Source of the DNA: an uncultured Oscillospiraceae bacterium
GTDB lineage: Bacteria; Bacillota; Clostridia; Oscillospirales; Oscillospiraceae
Assembly: GCA_944385445.1 (NCBI GenBank)
Contig: CALWXF010000019.1
Location: 1 to 41,178, forward strand
Length of the DNA stretch: 41,178 nucleotides
Direction of reading: 5' to 3'
Each line of letters starts with the position of its first letter. Within the stretch, counting starts at the first letter, position 1. This document shows positions 10,769 through 17,761 of the stretch, one piece after another. A model generated the notes under the pieces. It worked only from the letters and a program-made list of their open reading frames with translations, made no database searches and was not told the origin of the DNA. A program made the translations under genes and the position numbers.

Positions 10769-12418
10769 ATGTCAAATCCCACTTCCAAAAATAATACCTT
10801 CTTTGGCGGCGCCGCCATTCTGGCCGCTGGAATTGTCATCGTCAAGCTCATTGGCGCTCTGTACAAGATCCCCCTGGGCAACATCCTGGGGGAGGCGGGG
10901 TTCTCCGACTTCAACACTGCCTACTACATCTATTCCCTGCTCATCACCGTCTCCACCGGCGGTCTGCCGGTGGCCCTGTCCAAGATGATCTCGGAGGCCC
11001 ACGCCCTGGGCCGTCACAACCAGGTGCAAAAGACCTTCCGGGTGGCCTTCCTCACCTTCCTGGCCCTGGGCACCATCAGCTTCTGCCTGATGTTCTTTTT
11101 CCCCAAGCAGCTGGCCGAGCTGATGAACAACGGGCAGAGCTGGTACTCCATCCGGGCCCTGGCCCCCGCCATCTTCTTCCTGTGCCCCCTGTCCGCCATG
11201 CGGGGCTACTTCCAGGGCCACTCCATCATGACTCCCACCGCAGTCTCCCAGATCATTGAGGCCCTGAGCAAGCTGGTCATCGGCCTGGCCCTGGCCTATT
11301 TCCTCCTGAAAACCTCGAACAATGAGTCTGTGGCCGCCGCCGGCGCCATCTTCGGCGTGTCGGTGGGCTGCGCTCTGGGTATGCTGTACACCGCCTTCTG
11401 CTTCCGCTCCCACCACGGGAGCACCCCGGAGGGACAGGACCGGCCGGAGTCCTCCCAGAAGATTTTCCGCACCCTGCTCCAGCTGGCCATCCCCATCACC
11501 CTGGGCTCCTCGGTGATCGGCCTGGTGAACCTCATTGACACCAGCATGATCTATGGACGGCTCCAGGACGGGGCCGGCTTCACCCTGCTGGAGGCCCGCT
11601 CCCTCAAGGGCGTGTTTGACCAGGCGGCCACCCTGTACAACCTGCCCTCCTCCTTCATGGTGCCTCTCACCGCCTCCATCATCCCGGCGGTGTCGGCGGC
11701 CCAAGCGGTGAAGAACCGGAAGCTGGGGGCCCAGATCAGCGAGACCGCCCTGCGCACCACCGCCCTGCTGGCCATTCCCGCCGGCGTGGGTCTGTTTGTG
11801 CTCAGTGAGCCCATCATGCGGCTGCTCTACCCCACCACCGACGTGGAGCTGGGCGGCTGGATGCTGTCCGTGCTGGGCATCGCCGTCATCTTTGTGTGCT
11901 TTATGCTGGTGTGCAACGCCATCATGCAGGCCCACCGCCTGGTGACCGTCCCCATGGTCACCACCATCATCGGCTGCCTCTTTAAGCTGCCCATCAACTA
12001 TGTGCTGGTGGGCAACCGCAACATCAACATCCACGGCGCTCCCGTGAGCACCCTGGTGTGCTTTGCCATCATCGCCGTGCTGGACCTCATCATCATCAAG
12101 CGCACCCTGCCCCGCTCCCTGAGCCTGACCCGAGCCTTCGGCAAACCCCTGGTGTCTGCGGTCATCATGGGCCTGGCGGTGTGGGCCTGCTACGGCCTGT
12201 CCTCTTCCGTCCTGGGCGGCATGTCCGCCTTCCAGACCGCCGCCGGGGCCCTGAGCAACTCGGGCAACGCCATTTGCACCCTCTTCTCCGTGGGCGTGGG
12301 CGGCCTGGTGTATCTGGCTCTGGTGGTGCTGCTCCGGGCCATCTCCCCCCAGGACCTGAAGTTTATGCCCAAGGGCGACAAGATTGGCCGCCTGCTGCGC
12401 ATCACCCCCGCCGATTGA
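10769..12418 (+). CDS. SpoVB/MurJ-like polysaccharide flippase (YabM type)
   Basis: 549-residue polytopic membrane protein of the MVF/MOP exporter superfamily with about 14 hydrophobic helices. The N-terminus (FFGGAAILAAGIVIVKLIGALYK) and the TVSTGGLPVALSKMISEA stretch are typical of SpoVB/YabM proteins that flip lipid-linked cell-wall or cortex precursors. It begins 30 bases after the deaminase gene behind GAAAGGTTGAGATT. MazG, HU and RqcP genes follow, matching the yabM-yabN-yabO order of Bacillus subtilis. Whether it acts in vegetative wall synthesis or in the spore cortex cannot be read from the sequence. Confidence 0.88.
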   Translation: MSNPTSKNNTFFGGAAILAAGIVIVKLIGALYKIPLGNILGEAGFSDFNTAYYIYSLLITVSTGGLPVALSKMISEAHALGRHNQVQKTFRVAFLTFLALGTISFCLMFFFPKQLAELMNNGQSWYSIRALAPAIFFLCPLSAMRGYFQGHSIMTPTAVSQIIEALSKLVIGLALAYFLLKTSNNESVAAAGAIFGVSVGCALGMLYTAFCFRSHHGSTPEGQDRPESSQKIFRTLLQLAIPITLGSSVIGLVNLIDTSMIYGRLQDGAGFTLLEARSLKGVFDQAATLYNLPSSFMVPLTASIIPAVSAAQAVKNRKLGAQISETALRTTALLAIPAGVGLFVLSEPIMRLLYPTTDVELGGWMLSVLGIAVIFVCFMLVCNAIMQAHRLVTVPMVTTIIGCLFKLPINYVLVGNRNINIHGAPVSTLVCFAIIAVLDLIIIKRTLPRSLSLTRAFGKPLVSAVIMGLAVWACYGLSSSVLGGMSAFQTAAGALSNSGNAICTLFSVGVGGLVYLALVVLLRAISPQDLKFMPKGDKIGRLLRITPAD

Positions 12419-12472
12419 GCCGCAGACAACTCCCTTTTCCCGTGAAAGAATTCTTGTATTGTAGGTGATAAT

Positions 12473-13264
12473 ATGGTAGATTTTTCTCTCAAGGACAAGT
12501 ACAACGTCCAAGATCTCGTGGACATTGTGAAGGTGCTGCGTGCCCCCGGCGGCTGCCAGTGGGACGCCCAGCAGACCCATGAGTCCATCCGCCGCAACTT
12601 CCTGGAGGAGGCCTACGAGGTGGCCGAGGCCATCGACCAGCAGTCCACCGAGCACCTCCAGGAGGAGCTGGGTGACGTGCTGCTCCAGGTGGTATTCCAC
12701 ACCTCCATCGAGGAGGAGGAGGGCCGCTTCAACCTGGACGACGTGGCCAACGGCGTGTGCCAGAAGCTCATCTTCCGCCACCCCCATGTGTTTGGGGATG
12801 TGACCGTCTCCTCCACCGGGGAGATCCTGGCCAACTGGGAGGAGCTGAAGAAGAAGGAGAAGGGCCAGGCCACCCAGGCCGACGCCGTGGATGCCGTGGC
12901 CCGCTCCCTGCCCGCTCTGTGGCGGGCGGAGAAGGTGCAGAAGAAGGCCGCCAAGGTGGGCTTCGACTGGGACAGCGTGGACGGCGCTGTGGACAAGCTC
13001 TCCGAGGAGCTGGGCGAGGTGAAGGAGGCCATTTCCGGCCACGGCGACCCCACCGAGGAGCTGGGGGACCTGCTCTTTGCCGCTGTGAACGTGGCCCGCT
13101 TTTTGAAGGTGGACCCGGAGGACGCCCTCCAGAGTGCCTGCGACAAGTTCGCCGCCCGGTTCCGCCGGGTGGAGGAGGCCGTCACCGCCCAGGGCAAGCA
13201 GATGGAGGACATGAGCCTCACTGAGCTGGACGACATCTGGAACGCCATCAAGCACCAGCCCTGA
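12473..13264 (+). CDS. mazG: Nucleoside triphosphate pyrophosphohydrolase MazG
   Basis: 263 residues, the same length as E. coli MazG, with two MazG helical domains. The N-terminal half has LEEAYEVAEAID followed by EELGDVLLQVVFH, the EExxE...ExxD metal motif. A second copy near residue 175 reads LSEELGEVKEAI followed by EELGDLLFAAVNVARF. It hydrolyses NTPs to NMP and pyrophosphate, for housecleaning or (p)ppGpp control. The ribosome site is GTAGGTGATAAT before the ATG. It lies 54 bases after the flippase gene and 31 bases before hup. B. subtilis YabN is a fusion with a methyltransferase domain; here only the MazG part is present. Confidence 0.95.
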   Translation: MVDFSLKDKYNVQDLVDIVKVLRAPGGCQWDAQQTHESIRRNFLEEAYEVAEAIDQQSTEHLQEELGDVLLQVVFHTSIEEEEGRFNLDDVANGVCQKLIFRHPHVFGDVTVSSTGEILANWEELKKKEKGQATQADAVDAVARSLPALWRAEKVQKKAAKVGFDWDSVDGAVDKLSEELGEVKEAISGHGDPTEELGDLLFAAVNVARFLKVDPEDALQSACDKFAARFRRVEEAVTAQGKQMEDMSLTELDDIWNAIKHQP

Positions 13265-13295
13265 ACTGTAAACCATATAGGAGGAACAAACGACC

Positions 13296-13571
13296 ATGAA
13301 CAAAGCCGATCTCATCAACGCCGCCGCTGAAAAGGCCGGGCTGTCCAAGAAGGACACCGAGGCCGCCCTCAACGCCGCCCTGGAGGCCATTACCCAGGCC
13401 CTGGCCCAGGAGGAGAAGGTGCAGCTGGTGGGGTTTGGCTCCTTTGAGGTGAAGAGCCGTGCCGCCCGCATTGGCCGCAACCCCCACACCAAGGAGCAGA
13501 TCAACATTCCCGCATCCAAGACCCCTGTGTTCAAGCCCGGCAAGGCGCTGAAGGACAGCATCGGAGCATAA
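13296..13571 (+). CDS. hup: HU-family DNA-binding protein
   Basis: 91-residue histone-like dimer. The N-terminal helices MNKADLINAAAEKAGLSKKD, the GFGSFEV turn, and the DNA-intercalating arm with GRNPHTKEQINIPAS (Pro at the tip) are all present. Nucleoid compaction is its general role. AGGAGG lies 11 bases upstream of the ATG. It sits between mazG and rqcP and is followed by its own hairpin at 13582, which may let it be expressed more strongly than rqcP. Confidence 0.97.
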   Translation: MNKADLINAAAEKAGLSKKDTEAALNAALEAITQALAQEEKVQLVGFGSFEVKSRAARIGRNPHTKEQINIPASKTPVFKPGKALKDSIGA

Positions 13572-13581
13572 GTACAAACAC

Positions 13582-13611
13582 AAAGGGTCAGGCGATTGTG
13601 CCTGACCCTTT
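13582..13611 (+). terminator. Hairpin between hup and rqcP
   Basis: Perfect 12-bp stem (13582-13593 with 13600-13611) with a 6-base loop, ending TTT then CC. It lies 10 bases after the hup stop. The short U tract suggests a leaky terminator or a 3'-end-stabilising stem, with partial readthrough into rqcP. Confidence 0.65.
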
Positions 13612-13629
13612 CCAGTTAGGAGGATTTCT

Positions 13630-13869
13630 ATGAGACTTGACAAGTGGTTGAAGGTGTCCCGGCTCATCAAGCGGCGCACCGTGGCCAACGAGGCCTGCGA
13701 CAACGGCCGCATCACCGTGGGGGGCCGGGTGGTAAAGGCCTCCTATGAGGTGAAGGTGGGGGACATCCTGGAGATGAAATTTGGCGAGAAGGCCATCCGG
13801 GTGGAAGTGCTGTCCACCGCCGACATTGTGGGCAAGGCGGATGCCAGCGCCATGTACCAACAGCTATAA
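13630..13869 (+). CDS. rqcP: S4-domain RNA-binding protein RqcP (YabO)
   Basis: 79 residues, nearly all S4 domain (MRLDKWLKVSRLIKRRTVANEACDNG...). RqcP works with RqcH on stalled 50S subunits to add poly-Ala tails in ribosome quality control. The Arg2, Asp4 and Lys5 of the family start are kept, as is the R16/R17 patch near KRR. TTAGGAGGATTTCT precedes the ATG. It ends the flippase-mazG-hup-rqcP cluster; yabP, yabQ and divIC, which follow yabO in Bacillus, do not follow here. Confidence 0.93.
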   Translation: MRLDKWLKVSRLIKRRTVANEACDNGRITVGGRVVKASYEVKVGDILEMKFGEKAIRVEVLSTADIVGKADASAMYQQL

Positions 13870-13875
13870 AAGGCA

Positions 13876-13912
13876 AAAAACGTGGGAGTACCTTGGGTGC
13901 TCCCACGTTTTT
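13876..13912 (+). terminator. Terminator after rqcP
   Basis: Perfect 13-bp stem (13876-13888 with 13900-13912), 11-base loop, ending in TTTTT. It lies seven bases after the rqcP stop. It ends the plus-strand cluster. The 110 bases from here to the next hairpin hold nothing I recognise. Confidence 0.93.
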
Positions 13913-14023
13913 GCATTTCTTATATGTCCCGCCTTGATGAACTTGTTCTTTCTTTTTTGTCTTGTACAGGCTTCCAGCCTGAACGGACACATTGGAGCAA
14001 GATCATTTCTTCTTAAACATATG

Positions 14024-14069
14024 AAAACACCGTTGTAAAGGAAACTTTTCCTTCACAACGGTGTTTTTT
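14024..14069. terminator. Bidirectional terminator at the end of the smsCB operon
   Basis: 13-bp stem (14024-14036 with 14055-14067), extended by an inner AAGGAAA/TTTCCTT pairing. The plus-strand exit has six T and the minus-strand exit four T. It abuts the stop codon of the RHH gene and so ends the minus-strand operon. Confidence 0.85.
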
Positions 14070-14215
14070 CATTTATCCAACTGTTTCAAATGGGCTTTGC
14101 AGATGAGATTGATGTACTGGGACAGGGAGCGGTCACAGTCCTCCGCCAGCACCTTCAGCTTTTCCACCACGTCCTCATCCAGGGTGATGCTCACCTTTTG
14201 TTTCAGGGGCTTCAT
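14069..14215 (-). CDS. Small ribbon-helix-helix (CopG/Arc-like) protein
   Basis: 48 residues, read directly from the minus strand. KQKVSITLDEDVVEKLKVLA is the beta strand and first helix of an RHH fold, and DRSLSQYINLICKAHLKQL the turn and second helix. Dimers of such proteins bind operators through the paired strands. AAGGGGTGGGAAC precedes the ATG. It starts 12 bases after the smsB stop and stops against the terminator, so it is part of the smsCB transcript. No toxin gene is next to it, so it does not look like an antitoxin of an intact pair. Inference: it may regulate the operon or another locus. Its presence at this position is unusual as far as I know. Confidence 0.82.
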   Translation of the reverse strand: MKPLKQKVSITLDEDVVEKLKVLAEDCDRSLSQYINLICKAHLKQLDK

Positions 14216-14227
14216 GTTCCCACCCCT

Positions 14228-15145
14228 TTACCGCAGGAACCCGTCCAGAATCTTCTGCTCGGCCTCCTCCTCGGTGAGGCCCAGAGTCATGAGCTTCAGC
14301 AGCTGATCTCCGGCGATCTTGCCGATGGCCGCCTCGTGGATGAGCTGGGCGTCCGTGTGGCCCGCCACAATGGCGGGAATGGAGCTGACCTTGGCGTGGT
14401 CCATGATGATGGAGTCACACTGGACGTGGCCGAAGCAGGGAGCCTCCCCCTGCACCTGGGGATAGAACACCTGCACGGAGTTGTCCTGGGCCACAGACCG
14501 GGAGATGACCTGGGTGCGGGCCCCCTCCCCCTTCATGATGACCTCCATTTTGCTCTCGGCAAACTGGTCGCCGTGGGTGAGCAGGCGCTCGGTGACCACT
14601 GCCTCGGCACCCGCCTCCATCTCCACCTTGGTGTAGCGGCGGGTGGAGTCCACGCCCCGAATCTGCACGGTTTCCAGCTGGATGGAGGCGCCCTCCTCCA
14701 GGTAGATGATGGTGTGGGGGTTGAGAATGCGCTTGCCGGTGCCCTCGCCCTCGCCGTAGTGCTTCTCCACATAGCGCACCTTGGCGTTCTTGCCCACATA
14801 GAAGGTGTGGACGCCGTCGTGCTGGGCGGTCTCACAGCCGGAGTTGTGGATGCCGCAACCGGCCACAATGCTCACATCGCTGTTCTCACCGATGTGGAAG
14901 TCGTTGTACACCAGGTCGGTGAGACCGGTCTGGGTGACGATGACGGGGATGTGCACCGACTCGTTGACGGTGCCGGGGGCAATGTGGATGTCGATGCCCG
15001 GCTTGTCCTCTTTGCTCTCAATGACAATGTTGGCGGAGTTGCTGCGCCCCTCCAACTGGCCGTTCTTACGGATGTTATACGCCCCCTGGGGCACACGCTC
15101 CAGGTCTGCGATCTCCCGGAGCAGATGGGTGTCGATGGAATTCAT
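14228..15145 (-). CDS. smsB: SufB/SufD-family Fe-S scaffold (SmsB type)
   Basis: 305-residue protein of the SufBD family, shorter than classical SufB (about 470). It matches the core beta-helix plus C-terminal part, with GHTDAQLIHEAAIGKIAGDQLLKLMTLGL in place of the SufB HEA...YL(M)SRG region. Cysteines occur in VAGCG, NSGCET, APCFGHVQC. With the ABC ATPase it should assemble and deliver Fe-S clusters. This two-gene arrangement, without SufS, SufU or SufD, matches the minimal SmsCB system described for clostridia and archaea. Its ATG overlaps the smsC stop as ATGA, and GGGAGGAG lies ahead. I prefer this start to the longer open frame, which runs into smsC. Confidence 0.88.
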   Translation of the reverse strand: MNSIDTHLLREIADLERVPQGAYNIRKNGQLEGRSNSANIVIESKEDKPGIDIHIAPGTVNESVHIPVIVTQTGLTDLVYNDFHIGENSDVSIVAGCGIHNSGCETAQHDGVHTFYVGKNAKVRYVEKHYGEGEGTGKRILNPHTIIYLEEGASIQLETVQIRGVDSTRRYTKVEMEAGAEAVVTERLLTHGDQFAESKMEVIMKGEGARTQVISRSVAQDNSVQVFYPQVQGEAPCFGHVQCDSIIMDHAKVSSIPAIVAGHTDAQLIHEAAIGKIAGDQLLKLMTLGLTEEEAEQKILDGFLR

Positions 15146-15879
15146 GCCTGGGCTCCTCCCTTCACAAAGGCGCACCCGGATTGGGTGTTTTCCAGAATCT
15201 TGGGGAACATCTCCTCCTTGGCGCCCCGCTCCACCACCTCGCCGCCAGCGATCATAACGATCTCGTCGGCCAGGTTGATGATGCGCTCCTGGTGGGAGAT
15301 GATGATAATGGTGGCCTGCCGCTTCTCGTGGATATAGCGGAAGGTCTCGGTGAGCTTGGCAAAGCTCCACAGGTCAATGCCCGCCTCCGGCTCGTCGAAA
15401 ATCATCAGGGGAGACTTCCGGGCCAGAATGGTGGCGATCTCAATGCGCTTGACCTCGCCGCCGGACAGGGAGTTGTCCACCTCCCGGTCGATATAGTCGG
15501 CCGCGCACAGCCCCACCTGGGTCAGCAGCTGACAGCCGTCGGTGTGGGTGAGCTGGGGATTGCCCGAGGCCAGGCTCAGCAGGTCCCACACCCGCAGGCC
15601 CTTGAAGCGGGGGGGCTGCTGGAACCCGTAGCTGATGCCCCGGCGGGCCCGCTCAGTAATATTCAGGTTGGTGATGTCCTCCCCGTTCCAGATGATCTGG
15701 CCGGAGGTGGGCTGGTTGAGACCCATAATGGTCTTGGCCAAGGTGGTCTTGCCGCCGCCGTTGGGGCCGGTGACCACCAGGAAGGTGCCGTCCTGGACGT
15801 CCAGGGACACGTCCTTCAAGATCTCCTTCTGACTGCCCTCTCCCTCCACAGAGAAGGTCAGATGTTTCAGTTCCAACAT
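15142..15879 (-). CDS. smsC: SufC-like ABC ATPase of the Fe-S assembly system (SmsC)
   Basis: 245-residue soluble ABC ATPase that powers the SufB-like scaffold. Walker A GPNGGGKT is at 38-45, the Q-loop in GFQQPP at 85-90, the signature LSGGE at 138-142, Walker B LMIFDEPEAGID at 158-169, and the switch His at 196 in ISHQ. The EPEAGID variant is typical of SufC. It is first in smsC-smsB-RHH, behind a consensus promoter and a leader hairpin; GGGAG lies about ten bases ahead of the ATG. Length and motifs are complete. Confidence 0.93.
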   Translation of the reverse strand: MLELKHLTFSVEGEGSQKEILKDVSLDVQDGTFLVVTGPNGGGKTTLAKTIMGLNQPTSGQIIWNGEDITNLNITERARRGISYGFQQPPRFKGLRVWDLLSLASGNPQLTHTDGCQLLTQVGLCAADYIDREVDNSLSGGEVKRIEIATILARKSPLMIFDEPEAGIDLWSFAKLTETFRYIHEKRQATIIIISHQERIINLADEIVMIAGGEVVERGAKEEMFPKILENTQSGCAFVKGGAQA

Positions 15880-15898
15880 AGTGCAAATCTCCCGTTTG

Positions 15899-15926
15899 AA
15901 GCCGTCCCCCGTGGGAGGGACGGCTT
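15899..15926 (-). promoter_or_regulatory. Leader hairpin upstream of smsC
   Basis: Perfect 10-bp stem (15899-15908 with 15917-15926) with an 8-base loop in the 5' leader, between the promoter and the smsC ribosome site. No U tract follows, so it is not an intrinsic terminator. It could control mRNA stability or translation. Confidence 0.5.
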
Positions 15927-15956
15927 ATAATTCATAGTTTTCTTATATGTTTTGCT

Positions 15957-15985
15957 AGTATATCATGATTATACCCATCTGTCAA
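15957..15985 (-). promoter_or_regulatory. Promoter of smsC-smsB-RHH
   Basis: TTGACA, 17 bases, TATACT on the minus strand, about 80 bases before the smsC start. Essentially a consensus sigma-A promoter. I could not identify an IscR/Rrf2-type operator over it by eye. Confidence 0.88.
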
Positions 15986-16040
15986 CCGTGGCAATCCCTG
16001 GATTGGGGCATAGAATGGGGTATTTAGGAGGTGTTTTCCC

Positions 16041-16637
16041 ATGGATGAGATCATGAATTCCCGTTCCCAGAGCCAGGAGGTCTTTGAGCGGGTGTGGGCC
16101 CGGGTCATGGGCTCCGCCGCGCCCCAGACCACTGCCCAGCCCCAGCCGGAGCCGGTCTCCCCGCCCGCCCCCGAGGCCCAGCCCGTCATGGCCGCCGCAC
16201 CCCAGCGGCCCCACCCGGCGCCCCCCAGACCCCAGCCTCAGCCCAAGACCTGCTGTCTGCGCCAGCAGGTGCTGGACAGCCTGGAGCAGTGGCAGCTGGC
16301 CCGGCTGCTCAGCCGCCGGGCGGGCAAACAGAGCCGCCAGATGTCCAACGTGGCCGCCCAGCTCCACCAGCAGGCCAAGCAGCTCTCGGCGGCCTACTTC
16401 CTCCAATCCGGGGTGCGCTACTGGCCCGTGGCCCAGCTCACCGCCCCCCGGATCACTACCTATGTAGTGGGTCTGCGCCACCTCTACCAGAGAAACCAGG
16501 CCCTCACCCAGGAGTTCCAGACCTGCCGCTCCAAGGCGGGCAGTCCCGACCTCATGCAACTCTATGGCCAGCTGGCCCAGGAGGGGGTAAAGCGGGCAGC
16601 CCTGCTGCGCCAGCTGCTGGAGCAGACGGGGATGTGA
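16041..16637 (+). CDS. Hypothetical proline-rich, helical protein
   Basis: 198 residues, no signal peptide or membrane helix. Residues 1-25 begin MDEIMNSRSQSQEVFERVW. Residues 26-68 are a Pro/Gln/Ala linker. Residues 70-198 are predicted helical, with many Gln, Leu, Arg and paired Cys at 71-72 (KTCCLRQQV). The RxxGxxxxxQMSNVAAQL...QQAKQLSAAYFL stretch recalls the ferritin-like helical proteins seen in Oscillospirales, but I see no clear ExxH iron motifs, so I do not assign that function. TTAGGAGGTG precedes the ATG. It is divergent from smsC across about 160 bases, with a possible GTGGCA-17-TAGAAT promoter just upstream. Confidence 0.7.
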   Translation: MDEIMNSRSQSQEVFERVWARVMGSAAPQTTAQPQPEPVSPPAPEAQPVMAAAPQRPHPAPPRPQPQPKTCCLRQQVLDSLEQWQLARLLSRRAGKQSRQMSNVAAQLHQQAKQLSAAYFLQSGVRYWPVAQLTAPRITTYVVGLRHLYQRNQALTQEFQTCRSKAGSPDLMQLYGQLAQEGVKRAALLRQLLEQTGM

Positions 16638-16639
16638 CC

Positions 16640-16669
16640 TTGCGCATCCCCCCGGCGTCATGTTATACT
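16640..16669 (+). promoter_or_regulatory. Possible extended -10 promoter of the M42 peptidase gene
   Basis: TGTTATACT (extended -10) with TTGCGC 18 bases upstream, about 50 bases before the GTG start. The -35 is weak, but the extended -10 is good. Confidence 0.5.
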
Positions 16670-16701
16670 AAAGTCCGACGGCATTCGGCCGCCGGACTTT
16701 T
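16670..16701 (+). terminator. Hairpin before the M42 peptidase gene
   Basis: AAAGTCCG pairs with CGGACTTT, with an inner CGGC/GCCG pair separated by one mismatch, then TTTT. It lies 32 bases after the stop of the proline-rich gene and directly behind the -10-like TATACT, so it may serve both as that gene's terminator and as the start of the next leader. Confidence 0.6.
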
Positions 16702-16721
16702 CAACAAAGGAAGCGATTTGT

Positions 16722-17756
16722 GTGGAACATGTAGTAAATGACGCCGTGGAACAGGCTCTGGCCCTGCTGGCCATTGACAGCCCCTCCGGCTACACCGAAA
16801 CGGTGGCACAATATGCATATAACCATCTGAAAGACCTGGGCTTCGACCCCCAATACACCCGGAAGGGGGCAGTTCTGGTGAACCTCACCCCCAACCGGCC
16901 CCAGGAAAACGGCCTGCTGCTGCTGGCCCACCTGGACACCCTGGGGGGCATGATCTCCCGCATCACCGGGGAGGGCCGCATCCACATCGTCAACGTGGGC
17001 GGCCTGCGCCCCCACAACTGCGAGGGTGAAAATGTGCGCATCCGCACCCGGGACGGCAAGGTGTACACCGGCACCTTCCAGCTCCACAACCCCTCCGCCC
17101 ACGTCAACCCCGACTATTCCGACACCCCCCGCACCTTCGACACCATGGAGGTGGTGCTGGACGAGGAGGTGGAGAGCCGGGAGGACGTGAAGGCCCTGGG
17201 CATCTCCAACGGGGATGTGGTGTGCTTTGACCCCCGCACCACCGTCACCCCCTCCGGCTATATCAAGAGCCGCTTCTTGGATGATAAGCTGTCTGCCGGT
17301 ATCCTCCTGGCCCTGGCCCGCCAGGTGGCCCATGGGGACGTGACCCCCACCCGGCCGATATGGCTCCACCTCACCGGATACGAGGAAGTGGGCCACGGCG
17401 GCTCCACCTCCGTCCCCGCCGGCATCACCGACGTGGTGGCGGTGGACATGGGCTGCGTGGGCGACAACCTGGAGGGCGAGGAGCGCAAGGTGTCCATCTG
17501 CGCCAAGGACGGCCGCTCCCCCTATGACTACGCCCTCACCAGCCAGCTCATCGAAGCGGCCAAGCAGAGCGGCGCGGACTACGCCGTGGACATCTTCACC
17601 AACTACGGCTCGGACGCCGACGCCACCCTCTCCGCCGGGTACGAGGTGCGCCACGGCCTCATCGGCCCCGGGGTCTTCGCCTCCCACGGCTATGAGCGCA
17701 GCCACAAAAAGGGCGTGCTGAGCACCTTGCTGTTGCTGGACGCCTTCGTGGGGTAA
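16722..17756 (+). CDS. M42-family metallopeptidase (glutamyl aminopeptidase-like)
   Basis: 344-residue cytosolic di-metal aminopeptidase. Metal ligands and catalytic residues are all in place: His70 and Asp72 in LLAHLDT, Asp187 in SRFLDDK, catalytic Glu221 and ligand Glu222 in GYEEVGHGG, Asp242 in VDMG, and His322 in ASHGYERSH. M42 enzymes form dodecameric tetrahedra that trim peptides. The start is GTG at 16722 with AAAGGAAG nine bases ahead; no better in-frame start exists. The membrane protein gene follows five bases later. The exact N-terminal specificity (Glu/Asp or broad) cannot be judged. Confidence 0.9.
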   Translation: MEHVVNDAVEQALALLAIDSPSGYTETVAQYAYNHLKDLGFDPQYTRKGAVLVNLTPNRPQENGLLLLAHLDTLGGMISRITGEGRIHIVNVGGLRPHNCEGENVRIRTRDGKVYTGTFQLHNPSAHVNPDYSDTPRTFDTMEVVLDEEVESREDVKALGISNGDVVCFDPRTTVTPSGYIKSRFLDDKLSAGILLALARQVAHGDVTPTRPIWLHLTGYEEVGHGGSTSVPAGITDVVAVDMGCVGDNLEGEERKVSICAKDGRSPYDYALTSQLIEAAKQSGADYAVDIFTNYGSDADATLSAGYEVRHGLIGPGVFASHGYERSHKKGVLSTLLLLDAFVG

Positions 17757-17761
17757 GGCCT

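Noticed and set aside
10772-13561. Open frame of 929 codons on the minus strand
   Set aside because: It is antisense to four well-supported plus-strand genes (flippase, mazG, hup and flanks). Its His/Gly/Gln-rich product is typical of the complement of GC-rich codons, and it has no ribosome site or family features.
14069-14215. RHH protein as antitoxin of a toxin-antitoxin pair
   Set aside because: No toxin-sized frame lies beside it; its neighbours are smsB and a terminator.
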